Origin: Carettochelys insculpta
Lineage: Eukaryota > Chordata > Testudines > Carettochelyidae
Length of the DNA: 64,000 nt
Assembly: GCF_033958435.1 (NCBI RefSeq)
Contig: NC_134137.1
Span: forward strand, 156,885,001 to 156,949,000
Direction: 5' to 3'
Part shown: one piece after another, positions 34,585 to 45,394 of the stretch
Numbering within the stretch: position 1 is the first letter of the stretch
Layout: each line of letters begins with the position of its first letter
The notes under the pieces: model-generated
Database searches by the model: none
The model's input: the letters and a program-made list of their open reading frames with translations, nothing else
What the model was told of the DNA's origin: nothing
Position numbers and translations under genes: made by a program

Positions 34585-36423
34585 CCATACCATATTCACT
34601 TTACATATAGACGGGCAGATTAAAAATATATCTGGCCTGAATTTTTTTTTTTCATTATGGTGATTGTACCCAATTCGTAGCCCAAAAGAATAATTTTCAC
34701 TATATATACACGCCTAACTCCCTGCATGTTTTCTGTACATAACCTTTCGCAGTGATGATGAGCAGTGCGACACATGGTTTCAGTAGAGATCTTATATGAT
34801 GCCCTTTCGTAAACTGGTATGAAAATATCAGACCTTGGGGATCCCAGTTACCCATAGGTACTGTTGCACCCTCTAGCTGTTGGCACCAAAAGGTTCTTGA
34901 ATATGGTACTGTAATATGGAATGTCCACTACCACCCACCCTTAATATGAGGAAGCCTTATCTGTGCCTGTCAAGGATCAGGTGCGAGACTCCACTAGCCT
35001 GAGGCAACACGTGCACTCTCCTCATAGCTTGTGCAGGGTCTGCTGTCCTTAGGAGATAAGCAATAGGTGCACTCCAGCCCTCTGAGCTTCCTGAACAGTC
35101 TGTTGGCATATCCAACACCTGTTCCACTGCACTCCCATGGAATTCACAGATCTGCTATTCCCAAAGGAACAGAACACCTCAGTTGATCAGTTAACCTCAA
35201 AATCATCTTGCCGGTCAATTTACGACACTTACAATTTTACTATAAATATTTGTTTTTTATTTAATAAAGACTAGAGATTACGAAAGAAGCAAGAATTATT
35301 AATAGAAATAAAGGGTTATATCTACATAAAATATTCTTTCCCTAGAGCATAAACTTAACGAGACATTCTCCTGTCTCGTAAAGGTTAACTCATCCAAATT
35401 CTCTCTCCCAGGGTTAAACATCTGGATAAGCTGTGATCCTCTCTGCATAAGAGAAAACATTTGGCAGATGGTCCCCAAGTATACTGCATCCCTACATATA
35501 GTTCCAAAAATCTCTTCTCTTCGCTTGTCACCATGTTTGCTTTTTCTTGTAGAAAATCTCCCTTGGAGATATCACAGTCTTGGTTAGTGTTTTGCTCATA
35601 GTGCAAAGAGGTGTTTATTGCAGAGTGTACAATAGTCACGCTATGTATGAACAGACAAATATATGTTTCCTCGCTGAAAGAAATTCTTTATCATCTTCTG
35701 GTGATCCAGCTCCGAGCCTTCAGGAGCATAATTTTTGCAATGCTTTCATCTAGCTCTTTCTGTATGTATCTTCTGCATTGACTCTGGTTATCACAGTGAC
35801 ACTAGTTGTCAGTAGAAAACTTGTGACACCCTTTGGCAAACTATATTGTTTAGAGACCAGACTCAGGATCTCTGTAACTGTTGTGCACCTTTGTTCCCTC
35901 TGTCAGCTGGCATCAGCAGGTCCCATGCTCTCATACCTCAACTTGTGTTTGAGAAGAGAAACCCAAGCATTGTAGCTCCTCTTTACAAGGAGTCCAAATC
36001 TTTCGGAAAAACAGATTTCCCCAATTAGGACACTTGACAGCAGAGGAAGTCAGTTGTTCTGTTTAGAGAATTCTCTGCTGCAGTGGTACAGCTGTTCCAC
36101 TGTAACGAATACAAGGTGGAAAAAAGACTTAGACAGAGCGCTTTCCTTTTATTTTCTTTGGTAAGTACCTTTGACCTCTTTGTACCTCTTTGTATCAATC
36201 TATCCTTTCTGTAGTCAAAAAATCCTATTTTATATTCTGCATAAAGCTATGTTTTTGGTTGAATGTTTGGGAAATCTCACCTCCGTTTACAAAGGCTTGC
36301 TATTTGTGAACAGTTTGCCCTACCGAGGTTAGAAAAAGAAAAATCCAATCTAATGAGTCCTTGATAAATATGCTCTATTTGAAAAATAGCTTGATGCTAA
36401 TCCTCAATATGTCTTGCTTGCAG
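34585..36423. other. Intron 2, remainder
   Basis: No recognised element. Short open frames show no domain. Confidence 0.4.
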
Positions 36424-36520
36424 GTTGAGGATGTCACAAGTGTTTATGATGAAGTTGATGAAGAGCAATACTCCAGGATGGTCAGGGAACGACAGGACGA
36501 TGACTGGATTGTAGATGATG
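36424..36520 (+). CDS. POLA1: POLA1 exon 3, codons 52-83 plus 1 base
   Basis: The acceptor is TTGCAG|GTT and the donor G|GTGTGT. It encodes the acidic signature DEVDEEQYS and then DDDWIVDD, both typical of the Pol-alpha N-terminal domain. The split codon is completed to Asp by exon 4. This part of p180 is flexible and is thought to mediate contacts outside the catalytic core. Confidence 0.96.
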
Positions 36521-36540
36521 GTGTGTAAGATTTATTTAGT

Positions 36541-37111
36541 GCGGGGTGGCCAACCAGTTAGAGAAGAAGAGCCAAAATAGTGGTGGATAGAGCACAAAGA
36601 GTCACATATTTATGTATTTATTTATATAGATCCTATATAAACTTATAAAAATATATAATACATGGCTCATTGCCCTTCCCTTCCCCCAGAGCCAGGTTTC
36701 TCCAGAGCCAGGCACACCCAGCCCCCCCCCCCCCCCCGCTCTAAATAAATGCCCTCCCCCAGAGCCAGGCAGTCCAACCCACTGCCCCTTGCTCTAACTA
36801 AATACTCTCCACCTCTCCCAGAGCTAGGCCCCTGCTCTAAATAAATGCTGGCAACGTTGCGGGAGCTGCCGCCACGTGCCTCTCTAATCAAGTGTTGGGG
36901 TGCATGTGGGGAGCAGGTGGGCGGCACTCCTAGCATGCAGCTTTGATGAGGAACTGGCGCTGGAGATGTCAGTGGCACGTGCTTCTCCCACCAATCAGTG
37001 GGGTGTGTGCCTGGAGCAGGCGTAGCACTTGTCGCGTGCAGCTCTGAGGAGCCACATTTAAAGGCTTATGGAGCCGTGTGCGGCTCGAGAGCCATGGATT
37101 GGCCACCCCTC
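36541..37111. mobile_element. hAT-like MITE in intron 3
   Basis: The left end GCGGGGTGGCCAAC pairs with the reverse complement of the right end, GAGGGGTGGCCAAT. Near the right end is CGTGTGCGGCTCGAGAGCCATGG, typical of a common reptile hAT repeat. A 17-base C run lies at about 36721-36737. Flanks do not show a clean 8-bp duplication. Confidence 0.6.
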
Positions 37112-37915
37112 AATTAGGGGATTCCCCTTGCATGCTGAGTAGAACCATAAAGTAGGTGTGGTTATTTCTGCATACATTTCTAAGTCAGAAGTTGAGTGCC
37201 TTACAAGTTGCAAAGTCTTTTGTGTGCATTTTAAATAGCAAAAAATAAAAATTACCCTGAAATTATCTTAGATCCATCAGGTTTCATGAAGACCTTGCCT
37301 CAACGTGTAAATGCCTCAGTGCCCTCTATAGCTCAGTTTATACAGACAAAGAAAGAACTGCGAAACAGAGACTTTTGGCCTACATTTCTACAGCTATTTA
37401 GGTGTTGCAGCATTCAAGATCGCAGTGCCTGACTGATTTGAGAGTCCTTTGGAGCTGAAGTGCCTAAATCAATTTTAAAAGCAAAAGTCAGAATCCTAAG
37501 TCATTTAGGTATTGTGCTCGAATACCTAAATAGCTTTAAATATCTGGGTCTTTATGCTTGAGCATTGTTGAATTTAAAATAATACATTCAATATCAGTGA
37601 TTTGAATTCTAATACTTTTTCCATATTAAAATGACTCCCTGTTGCAAACTACAGGGTTTTTTAAGGTTGATCATGTGCTCAGGTAATTACTTCATTTGGA
37701 GCCCCATTATAACTTGATTTGGCTTTTAGTTTCTTTTCACTTTCAAAATGTATATGAGTAATGAAAGAACATTAGTAGAAAGTGCAACATAATGAAAACC
37801 AAGTGTTTGTTAAGCAGAGGAAGTCCCTTAACAATGGAGATTAAGTTTAAATTTCATCTTGCTAAATTTACAAAGGGTAAAGTTACAAAAGTTTGTTTAT
37901 AACATTCTTGTACAG
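37112..37915. other. Intron 3, remainder
   Basis: Nothing recognised. Confidence 0.4.
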
Positions 37916-37996
37916 ATGGGACAGGTTATGTAGAAGATGGAAGGGAGATCTTTGATGAAGATTTAAACGATGATGTCCTTGGTTCCAGCAAGAAAG
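37916..37996 (+). CDS. POLA1: POLA1 exon 4, codons 84-110 plus 1 base
   Basis: The acceptor is TGTACAG|AT and the donor AAAG|GTAAAT. It encodes [14 protein letters not shown], the second strongly conserved patch of the N-terminal domain, and then a variable acidic stretch ending in SSKK. The last base joins exon 5 to give glycine. Confidence 0.96.
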
Positions 37997-38761
37997 GTAA
38001 ATGAATTGAACTCCTTCGAAAGTTTCTCTGACAGCTTTTTTTAACATTGATTATGCCAGCTGACTCGTTGCATTGAAAATGGGTCAGTAAGCCCAAATAT
38101 TAGCACAGTGAGTGTATCTTCCTGGGAGAGACAACTGACAGAGTTATCACTGTTACTTGAAGTGACTGTGGTTGCACAAGTCTGGAACCAGGGTTTGGCC
38201 TGCACAGCCTTTGTTAATTCTGGATGATGATGTCTGAGATGAAGCTGATAGAAGTTGTTTATCAGAGCTTTAGGTTGAGATAGAACTAGGGAAATCACCC
38301 TTGCATAATTGTATGCTCCCTCCCCAGGACACCAGGGTTCTTTTCACCCTTCCTTCTTAAAGGCTGCAGGCTCCTGTTTGCTTTTCTCAACCTGCATCTG
38401 GGAAAACATTGTTCCCCTTCAAATATCTTTGCCTTCCAGGATAACTCGGGATTATTTTGTGGCCACTGTTTACGCTAAATGTTTGCATCCAGGGCAGCGT
38501 AAATTTTATGTGCACCACGGCATCTGCACGTGTACCCGCAGTAGAAACATATGCTGCTATAGGAAGCTGTGAGCGCTCTGCTAGTTAGCTTGGCAGCATC
38601 TGAATCTCTCCTGGGTGGCTGCCCAAGTGCTCAGCTTAGAGGGGACACTTTTTGTAGCCACAGCCTGTGTATCAAGCACTGTCACCTCAGGGCAGGCATT
38701 ACATCCACTGTTTGGTTTAGAGTATGAAATTACACCACAGTATTTGAACAAGTGAGATGAT
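37997..38761. other. Intron 4, first part
   Basis: A piece at about 38609-38650 (GGTGGCTGCCCAAGTGCTCAGCTTAGAGGGGACACT) matches the repeat near 22076. Otherwise nothing. Confidence 0.4.
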
Positions 38762-38844
38762 TATAGAATCAGGGATAGAAGGGACTGTGAGAGGTCCTCT
38801 AGTCTTGCTCCCTGTACTCAGGAGGGTCCAAGTATGCCTAGACC
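38762..38844 (-). mobile_element. CR1 3'-tail fragment
   Basis: TTATAGAATCAGGGATAGAAGGGACTGTGAGAGGTCCTCTAGTC is the reverse complement of a CR1 3' end; only about 80 bp remain. Confidence 0.7.
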
Positions 38845-38848
38845 AGGG

Positions 38849-39720
38849 GTCTGCAAGCAAAATAGCAAGAAGTGCCATTTTTTTTTAATTCAGTTACAAG
38901 AGCCGCAATACATGTGAATACGAAACATCAAAACCTTACTTTTTGTAATCCCTATTTTAAGAACAGCACACACACAATGATCTGTATGAGTTAGAAAGTT
39001 TGTTACTTTCACCCCTGGATTGGAGAGCAAATGAGGACAAGGAAAACGCTGTGCCTGCGGATAAGCTCTTAAGCAGGAAGGAGCAATGTTTGCATCAACC
39101 CTCCACTCCCGTGCCCCTTTCCTAGGCTGTATCCCCTTTGGCTCACAAACCAGTCACCCATCTCCAGTCTTTGCATGTCTTAGCCACCAAATCAGCCCCC
39201 CCCATCCCCAGTTTTTTCTCCCTGTCTCGCAAATTCATCCCCGCAGCCTCATCCCCACTCTTCTCAGCCCCAAACCTGCCCCCAAATCCCCAGGCTTAAC
39301 CTGCCTCAGCTGACAAATAAGTCTGTAACATTTTTGTCAAGAATGCGTTTGTTTTTGGCTTTGAAGAAAGCAGCTACCTTGGGAGGTTATGCAGGTGTTT
39401 ATAACCTGCATGTAACTTGACCAAATGCTATGACTTAGGTCAGGGGTCGGCAGCCTGCCGCTCCAGAGCCACATGCGGCTCTTTGAGGGACCACTTTGTG
39501 GCTCCAAGAGCCGCAGCTGCTCATTCCAAGTGCCGTTCTGAAGGGTGCCGCCACCACCACTTAAACAAAAAGCTAAACTCAGTTGTGCATCGTTGAATGA
39601 ACTGGATTTAGTTTGTTGTTTAAGCAGTGGCAGCCAGAGCTGCTCAGCCTTCAGCCACGGCAGGGCAGGGAATCTGGAAGGGAAAGCCGGCTGGGCAGGT
39701 AGCCACCCCATGTGGGCAGA
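38849..39720. mobile_element. hAT-like repeat ends
   Basis: CAGGGGTCTGCAAGC begins near 38849 and a second, better end, CAGGGGTCGGCAGCC, near 39441, followed by AGAGCCACATGCGGCTCTTTG. Matching right ends were not located, so the extents are approximate. Confidence 0.45.
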
Positions 39721-40408
39721 AGTCTAAACCAGTGTGAAAGCTGCCAGGAGAGGCGGCGGAGCCTGCCCCTGCCAGAGCTGCACAACCGTGCTGAGGAGGA
39801 GGAGGAGAAGACAGTGGGGAGCAGTGGGGGCGGGGCGGGGCGGGGGCAGCGGCTGCGGCAGAACTGTGCGCTGAGGTGAGTTAAGCCCAGGGGATGGAGG
39901 GTTCAGAGGGGTTAAGCCTGGGGCTGGTGTGAGAAGTTGGGGCTCGGGGGTTAAGCCTGGGGTCAGGAGAGTAGGTTGCGGCTCAGAGGGGCTAAGCCTG
40001 GGGGCAGGGGGGGTGGGTTTGCAGCATGGAGGTGAAGCCTGTGAATAGGGGGAGGATTTGGGGCCTGAGGCGGGTACAACCTGGAGATGGGGGTAACAGC
40101 TTTCTAACGGCACAAATCATTGTGTTTGCACTGTTCTTAAAATAGGGGTGATAAAAAGCATGGTTTGACGTTATTTATTAAGGACTGTCTCATATTGACA
40201 TGCATTGCGGCCTTGAAGTATTGATTTTTGTAGCTGAATTTGAAAACATGGCTCTTCTTGCGATTTTGGTTGCAGACGCCTGACTTAGGTGGTTTGCGTA
40301 AGTATGGGCCCAGGATTTCACTGACATTTAACTGCATGTGATGACGTAAGTTTTACAGTCTTGCTCTTTTAGCTAGAACATCATGAAAAAGCCTCACTTG
40401 AGTAAATA
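39721..40408. other. Intron 4, GC-rich then AT-rich stretch
   Basis: 39760-40080 is GGA/GGGG-rich, with a repeating GTTAAGCCTGGGG phrase at about 39880, 39920, 39950 and 39985, perhaps the interior of the preceding hAT-like repeat. Nothing coding. Confidence 0.4.
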
Positions 40409-40886
40409 CAGTAAACCTCTGAGATATGCCAATTCACCTTGCACATTTCTCATTTTAACTCGAGTTTGGGGGGACCCCAGTGGCAGCTCCAGCCACAGGG
40501 AGCTGCTGGGTCTGGGGGTGGAAGCTGGTAGAGTGCAGTGGGATGCCAGCTCCAGCCCCAGGGAGCCACTGCCCTGGCTGGGGAATTGCGAGGTTATGGG
40601 GGAAGGGAGCTGGCCTGGTGCAGCGCTCTGCAGCTCCAGCCGCTGGCTGCAAAGGGGCTGTGCTGAGCTGCTGATTCCTTCAGCCCTGGCAGTTCCCTGT
40701 GACTGGAGCTGGTGGAGCTCTGTTCTCTGCCAGTTCCTGTCCCCCTTAACCAAAAGATTCCTTGGCCCTGGCAACTCCCTGGGGGCAGAGCTGGCAGACC
40801 TACCTCCACCACAATTTTTGCACGAAATTCAAATTACACCTGATTCTCCAAGGAAGTGATTTGCTGTGCAAGTCAGGGGTCTACTG
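40409..40886. mobile_element. Tigger/pogo-like MITE in intron 4
   Basis: The left end CAGTAAACCTCTGAGATATGCC pairs with the reverse complement of the right end, CAGTAGACCCCTGACTTGCAC; TA flanks both sides. The interior is GC-rich with no transposase frame. Confidence 0.75.
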
Positions 40887-41051
40887 TATTAAATTTTACC
40901 TTTAAATCACTTAAACGTTTTTCAGCATATATGGAAAACAAACACATCTTTTTTCTTACAAAAATAATTTATTTCCCTTATCAAACCTTATGCACAATCT
41001 TTTCTGTCGAGGTTATTGGAGCAATACCCAGAACAAACTTGTATTGTCTTA

Positions 41052-41150
41052 GTAACAGAGAGCAGTAAAGTAGCACTTTACAGACTAACAAAATAATTCA
41101 TTAGGTGAGCTTTTGTGGGACAGACTCAGTCTTGTTACTCCACAAACAAT
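41052..41150 (-). repeat. SINE-like repeat tail in intron 4
   Basis: The reverse complement reads GTCCCACAAAAGCTCACCTAATGAATTATTTTGTTAGTCTGTAAAGTGCTAC, matching the other tails in the window. Confidence 0.62.
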
Positions 41151-41367
41151 CTGCAGGTTGAACAGAAGATTTGAAGAAAGTTGGCTCCCTTTCCGACCAA
41201 ATCAGTGTGGCTGCTAAAGTTTTAGTGAGGCAAAAACAATGCTTATGATAGAGCTCTGTAAATTTCTTGTCGCCATTTTGATAGTTGCCATCTTTTAGTA
41301 CTGTTTATAATGTCCTAACGTTTTTAATACACATTCAGTGCTCTTTGAATGAAGCTGCATCAATGGG

Positions 41368-41406
41368 GTGTGTGTGTATGTGTGTGAGAGAGAGAGAGAG
41401 AGAGAG
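41368..41406. repeat. (GT)n(GA)n microsatellite
   Basis: A GT-rich run passes directly into about 11 GA units. Confidence 0.9.
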
Positions 41407-43252
41407 CTTTTAATAAATGGTTATCTAACGTAAGTGCAGGGCAGCTGACAAACTGTCCAGCCCCTGATGGTGGGAAGTGGATCTGTGCTTCTGCATAGGG
41501 CTGCGCCTGGGGCAGGTGGCATGGGGTGGGGGCAGCCAGCCCTTAGCACTACCCAGAGTGTGCTGAGACCTTCTGACTTGCAGCCTCGGAGTTGCCTGAG
41601 GCACACTGCTTGGTGCTTCAGCAGTGGTTAGAAGGACCTGGGGCTCTGCTGCTGCTGTTCCTATAGTAGTGGCAGCTGATAGTTGTGGGACCTTTTGAAT
41701 TGTCGGGCCCCATGGGCAACTATCCTATTTTCCTCCTCATCTCCCTTCCCCCCATCAGCAGGTCTGGTTAAATTATACAAGTGTTCAAAAAAAAAAAAAA
41801 AAATAATAAAAATAAAAATAATAAAAAAAGAAGTGAGCCTTTTTGTCTTCAAACAAGTATAATTTATTTCTTAAGTGTGGAAGTGTCTCCCCCCCCCTCA
41901 CACCCACCCGTATTGGTCTACTTGAAGGAGATTGGGACTGCACACATTTGTCTGTAACTAAATTACCTGAACCAGTGATGATGTGTTCAGGTCAGGAACG
42001 TACTGTAAATCTAATTTATACTGCTAGTTCCAACCTTGGACAACCTAAAGAGATTTACAAATGATGTACAGGGATCACTTCCTCCACAAGAGAGATGAAA
42101 TGTTGCATTTGTGTAATGTTGTTTTGCAGCTCTGGCATCTGCAGATGGAATGCGCAGGATGTAATTACACAAGCTGGATTTTGACTGAGACAGCAGTTTA
42201 GTAGCTACAATTTTGTCAAAAGTGCCATAGGATCTCCACTGGCAAATTGTCAGACTGTCTTACAGCTCTTGGAGTATGGCATTTGCAGTAGCACAGTGCC
42301 CCAACGTTATATTAGGCTCAGTACTGACTCCCAGGAAAGAGTGCCTCTTACTGAAGTGTAACACAGTTTCTCACTACAGCTGCGTTTCCCATAGATGGAG
42401 CCCTGTGCGGATACAAAAAGGTGTATTCCCATCCATCAGGCTCAACTCATTGGATCTGCGATCCCGATTGTACTTGCATCCTACTTGCATCTGGTGGGGA
42501 GGTGGATGGAGCACAAATGAGTGGACGGGGGTAGGGTAGTGCAGGCAGGAGGAAGGCAGTGTGATAGCAGGGACTGACGGTAAGGGCAGCAGGGATCCAG
42601 GGTTGGGGTTCACCGACCAGCCCCTCCTGCAGAGAGATTTAGGATGGAGTTTCTTGTGTCCTTTCCCTGCTCTGGCATGCCCCCCTTCCCTGTCCCTTCC
42701 ACCTGTTGGCTAGGTGGAAGAGGGGAAGAGCCTTGCGTGGGTATCCGTGGATATGAAGTGGATGTCTGTGGATACGCAGGCTCTAACCATAGAGGCTTTC
42801 TGTCCTAGGACTGGGCTGTTCTTGACAAGTCTGTGAGATCAGACAGGGTTGCAACACAAGATGTGGCTAGTGATTTTTCGTTTGTGTTTAAAAGCTGGAC
42901 TGAACCTCTTTGGTTCTCAGGAAAGCTACCAGTTAATAGGCTTGAGGGTGGAAATCACTGTTTTATCTGCAGGATATGAAGAGTGGCAAGGAAAGCTTCC
43001 CCATGTCTCCCTGAGGGCAGGTCTGCACAAACATGTAGTATGACTCCACCTGACACTAGCTGTGTGCATGGACCTGGAGGGAGCGCACTAAGGAAGGAGA
43101 CCTGCTAGGTAACTGGACTTAGGTCACTTGGGAAGTCATTTGCAAAGCAAAGAATTACTCCATGTCTCCATAGTCCCCAGGTTCACACAGTAACTACTGG
43201 ACTATCTTCTGTGCCCACACACTAGTATGAAAAGCGCCTCTGCTGCACCATA
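41407..43252. other. Intron 4, middle part
   Basis: An A-rich tract lies at 41787-41830 and a C-run at about 41890. Nothing coding recognised. Confidence 0.4.
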
Positions 43253-43260
43253 CGCTGGAG

Positions 43261-43404
43261 CAGTGGTTCTCAACCTGTTTACCACAATAGGCTGTGAATG
43301 CAGTTCACCATGAGTGGGCAACATCTTGTACTATTCATTTGGCCCTGAGGATGTAACGTGAGCTCCAACTCTGTGCTGATTGGGCCACAGGTTGGAAACC
43401 ACTG
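43261..43404. mobile_element. hAT MITE, 144 bp, with 8-bp target duplication
   Basis: Ends are CAGTGGTTCTCAACCTG and (reverse complement) CAGTGGTTTCCAACCTG. It is flanked by CGCTGGAG (43253-43260) and CTCTGGAG (43405-43412), an 8-bp duplication with one mismatch, which is diagnostic for hAT elements. Confidence 0.88.
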
Positions 43405-43525
43405 CTCTGGAGTGACCATGTTTTAGTATGAGAGAGGTGGTTCAGGCATTGGTCTCTGTGCTATTGCCAAGAATGCTATGAACTCTGGTGATATTTTTCT
43501 GTTACGTAATTGGGAACAGCTATGA

Positions 43526-44055
43526 CAGTGATTCTCAACCTTTTTTATAAAGTACCCTTTCAAAACAAGTAAGTACCCCCAGACTTCTCTCACGTAACCC
43601 TCAGGGTGCATGTAGCACTGGTTAAGAAACATGGTCCTAAGGTAATCTGAGGTCTTGAAACAAGTGCCATTCAACCTTTCCAGATTGCTGTACGCTTTGC
43701 AGGAGTCAATTTGTTTTGCATACCACCAAGTTACACCTCACTTAAAAACTACGTACTTTAAAAATGTGCAAAAATATCACCCCAGACTACTACTGAAACC
43801 TTGCTGACTTTCTGCCATCTTATTATCAAATAATGAATAGGAGTAGAAATACTATATTTACATTTCAGCGTAAGGCATACATGTAAAGCAGTAGAAACAA
43901 GTCACTGTCTGAATGAACTTTTAGATTGTACTGCCTTTACTAATGTTTTTATGTAGCCTGTTGTAAAACTAGACAACTATCTAGATAAGTTGATGTACCC
44001 TGGAAGACCTCTGTGTATGTCCAAGGGTACATATACCGCTGGTTGAGAAACACTG
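43526..44055. mobile_element. hAT MITE, 530 bp, with perfect 8-bp target duplication
   Basis: Ends are CAGTGATTCTCAACC and (reverse complement) CAGTGTTTCTCAACC. It is flanked on both sides by AGCTATGA (43518-43525 and 44056-44063). There is no transposase frame. Confidence 0.93.
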
Positions 44056-44225
44056 AGCTATGAGATTGTAACCCCAAACCTTGCATGTACTGCTAATAGC
44101 AGCTGGCTTTCAGCAAGTAGCCTAAAGATAGTCTCTTTACCACTTCCATCAGCTTTCCAGCAGTCACTGATAACTGGACTATATTGCTCAAACACAAATA
44201 ATTAATCTCTCTCTTGCTCCATTAG

Positions 44226-44341
44226 GAAAGGGCGAGAGAACATCTACAAATGACAAAAAGAATGTGAAGAAGTCTGTGGTGTCGAAGCCAAACACTATTA
44301 AGTCTATGTTTATGGCTCGTGCTGGAAAGAAAAGCACAGAT
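44226..44341 (+). CDS. POLA1: POLA1 exon 5, codons 111-149
   Basis: The acceptor is CATTAG|GA and the donor GAT|GTAAGT. It encodes a lysine-rich linker and then KNVKKSVVSKPNTIKSMF and AGKKSTD, which line up with the equivalent human segment. It is separated from exon 6 by only 298 bp. Confidence 0.95.
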
Positions 44342-44639
44342 GTAAGTTGTTTTTGTATTTCAATTTAAATGTCCTACATTCAGTTAAGCTTGTAACTTTA
44401 TTTTATTTACTCAAAGTGACAAATGTTTTGGTCAGTGCAATTTTACTTTTCTCAATCAATTGGCACACAAGCCAGAATTAGAAAAGCTCCCATTGGGAGT
44501 TTATGGGTGCTTGTCCCTCTTGGAAATCTGACCCATGGCCAGTTTGGAATTAGGAGATTCCACGTATCGAGTCATTGGGTTCAGTTAAGTGCCTGTGATT
44601 AAGTCTATATAGTTAACACAGATGTCTAATATTTTACAG

Positions 44640-44702
44640 AAAACTGTAGACTTGTCCAAGGATGACTTATTAGGGGATATTTTACAAGATCTGAACGCTG
44701 AG
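44640..44702 (+). CDS. POLA1: POLA1 exon 6, codons 150-170
   Basis: The acceptor is TTTACAG|AAA and the donor GAG|GTAAGT. It encodes LSKDDLLGDILQDLNAE, nearly identical to other vertebrate p180 proteins. The DIL core resembles the short box by which yeast Pol1 binds Ctf4; a matching contact with AND-1/WDHD1 here is inference only. The exon is 63 bases and phase 0 at both ends. Confidence 0.95.
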
Positions 44703-45390
44703 GTAAGTGGTTGACTTTTGCAACCTGTGATGTACTGAATACTCTTAAACAGTAATGCAATTAATCCACTTTTCCGAAGCTCTTAATAAGAGGTTTTAAA
44801 GAAACTGGGCCACTCAAGATTTTTATTATTTTAGTGAAGTCATTCCTAACTCTAGGTTGTGACAGTCTTTGTCCCATGAGTTCTCTTTAGGTGCACAAAA
44901 AGACAGGTCAGCCAGTGACTTCAAGTAATCAACATGACAGTAGTCTTTACTGTATAAGCAGAGTTTGTTTAAATTATGACAATTGATGTTGTGGACAGCT
45001 TGTATCATCATGTCCTTTGAGATTACCGAATATGACAAGCCATTAATATAAATTTAAAATTACAGTTAAAAAAAATTAGAAAATTACCACGTCCCCTGTC
45101 CTTAACTTTGCTTGAATATAAATATTGTATTTGATACTCATCCGCATGTTATTGGATAGCTAACTTATGGTCTATGTCATCTTATTAATGGTTACCAACA
45201 TCACAGACATCTTAAATAGCTCAGGAAATTGTTCCATGGTCTCATGATATGGTCTGCTGTTGCAAGGTATGTGTGAAATACCAGACTTTGTGCAAGGTGA
45301 GTGAGAAACACTTAAGCACATTCACTCTCTTGGCAGTCACTTGATAATGAGTAGAACGTCTTCATGTCACCCTTCTGTTTGTGATTCCAT
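44703..45390. other. Intron 6, first part
   Basis: AT-rich, nothing recognised. Confidence 0.4.
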
Positions 45391-45394
45391 TGAT

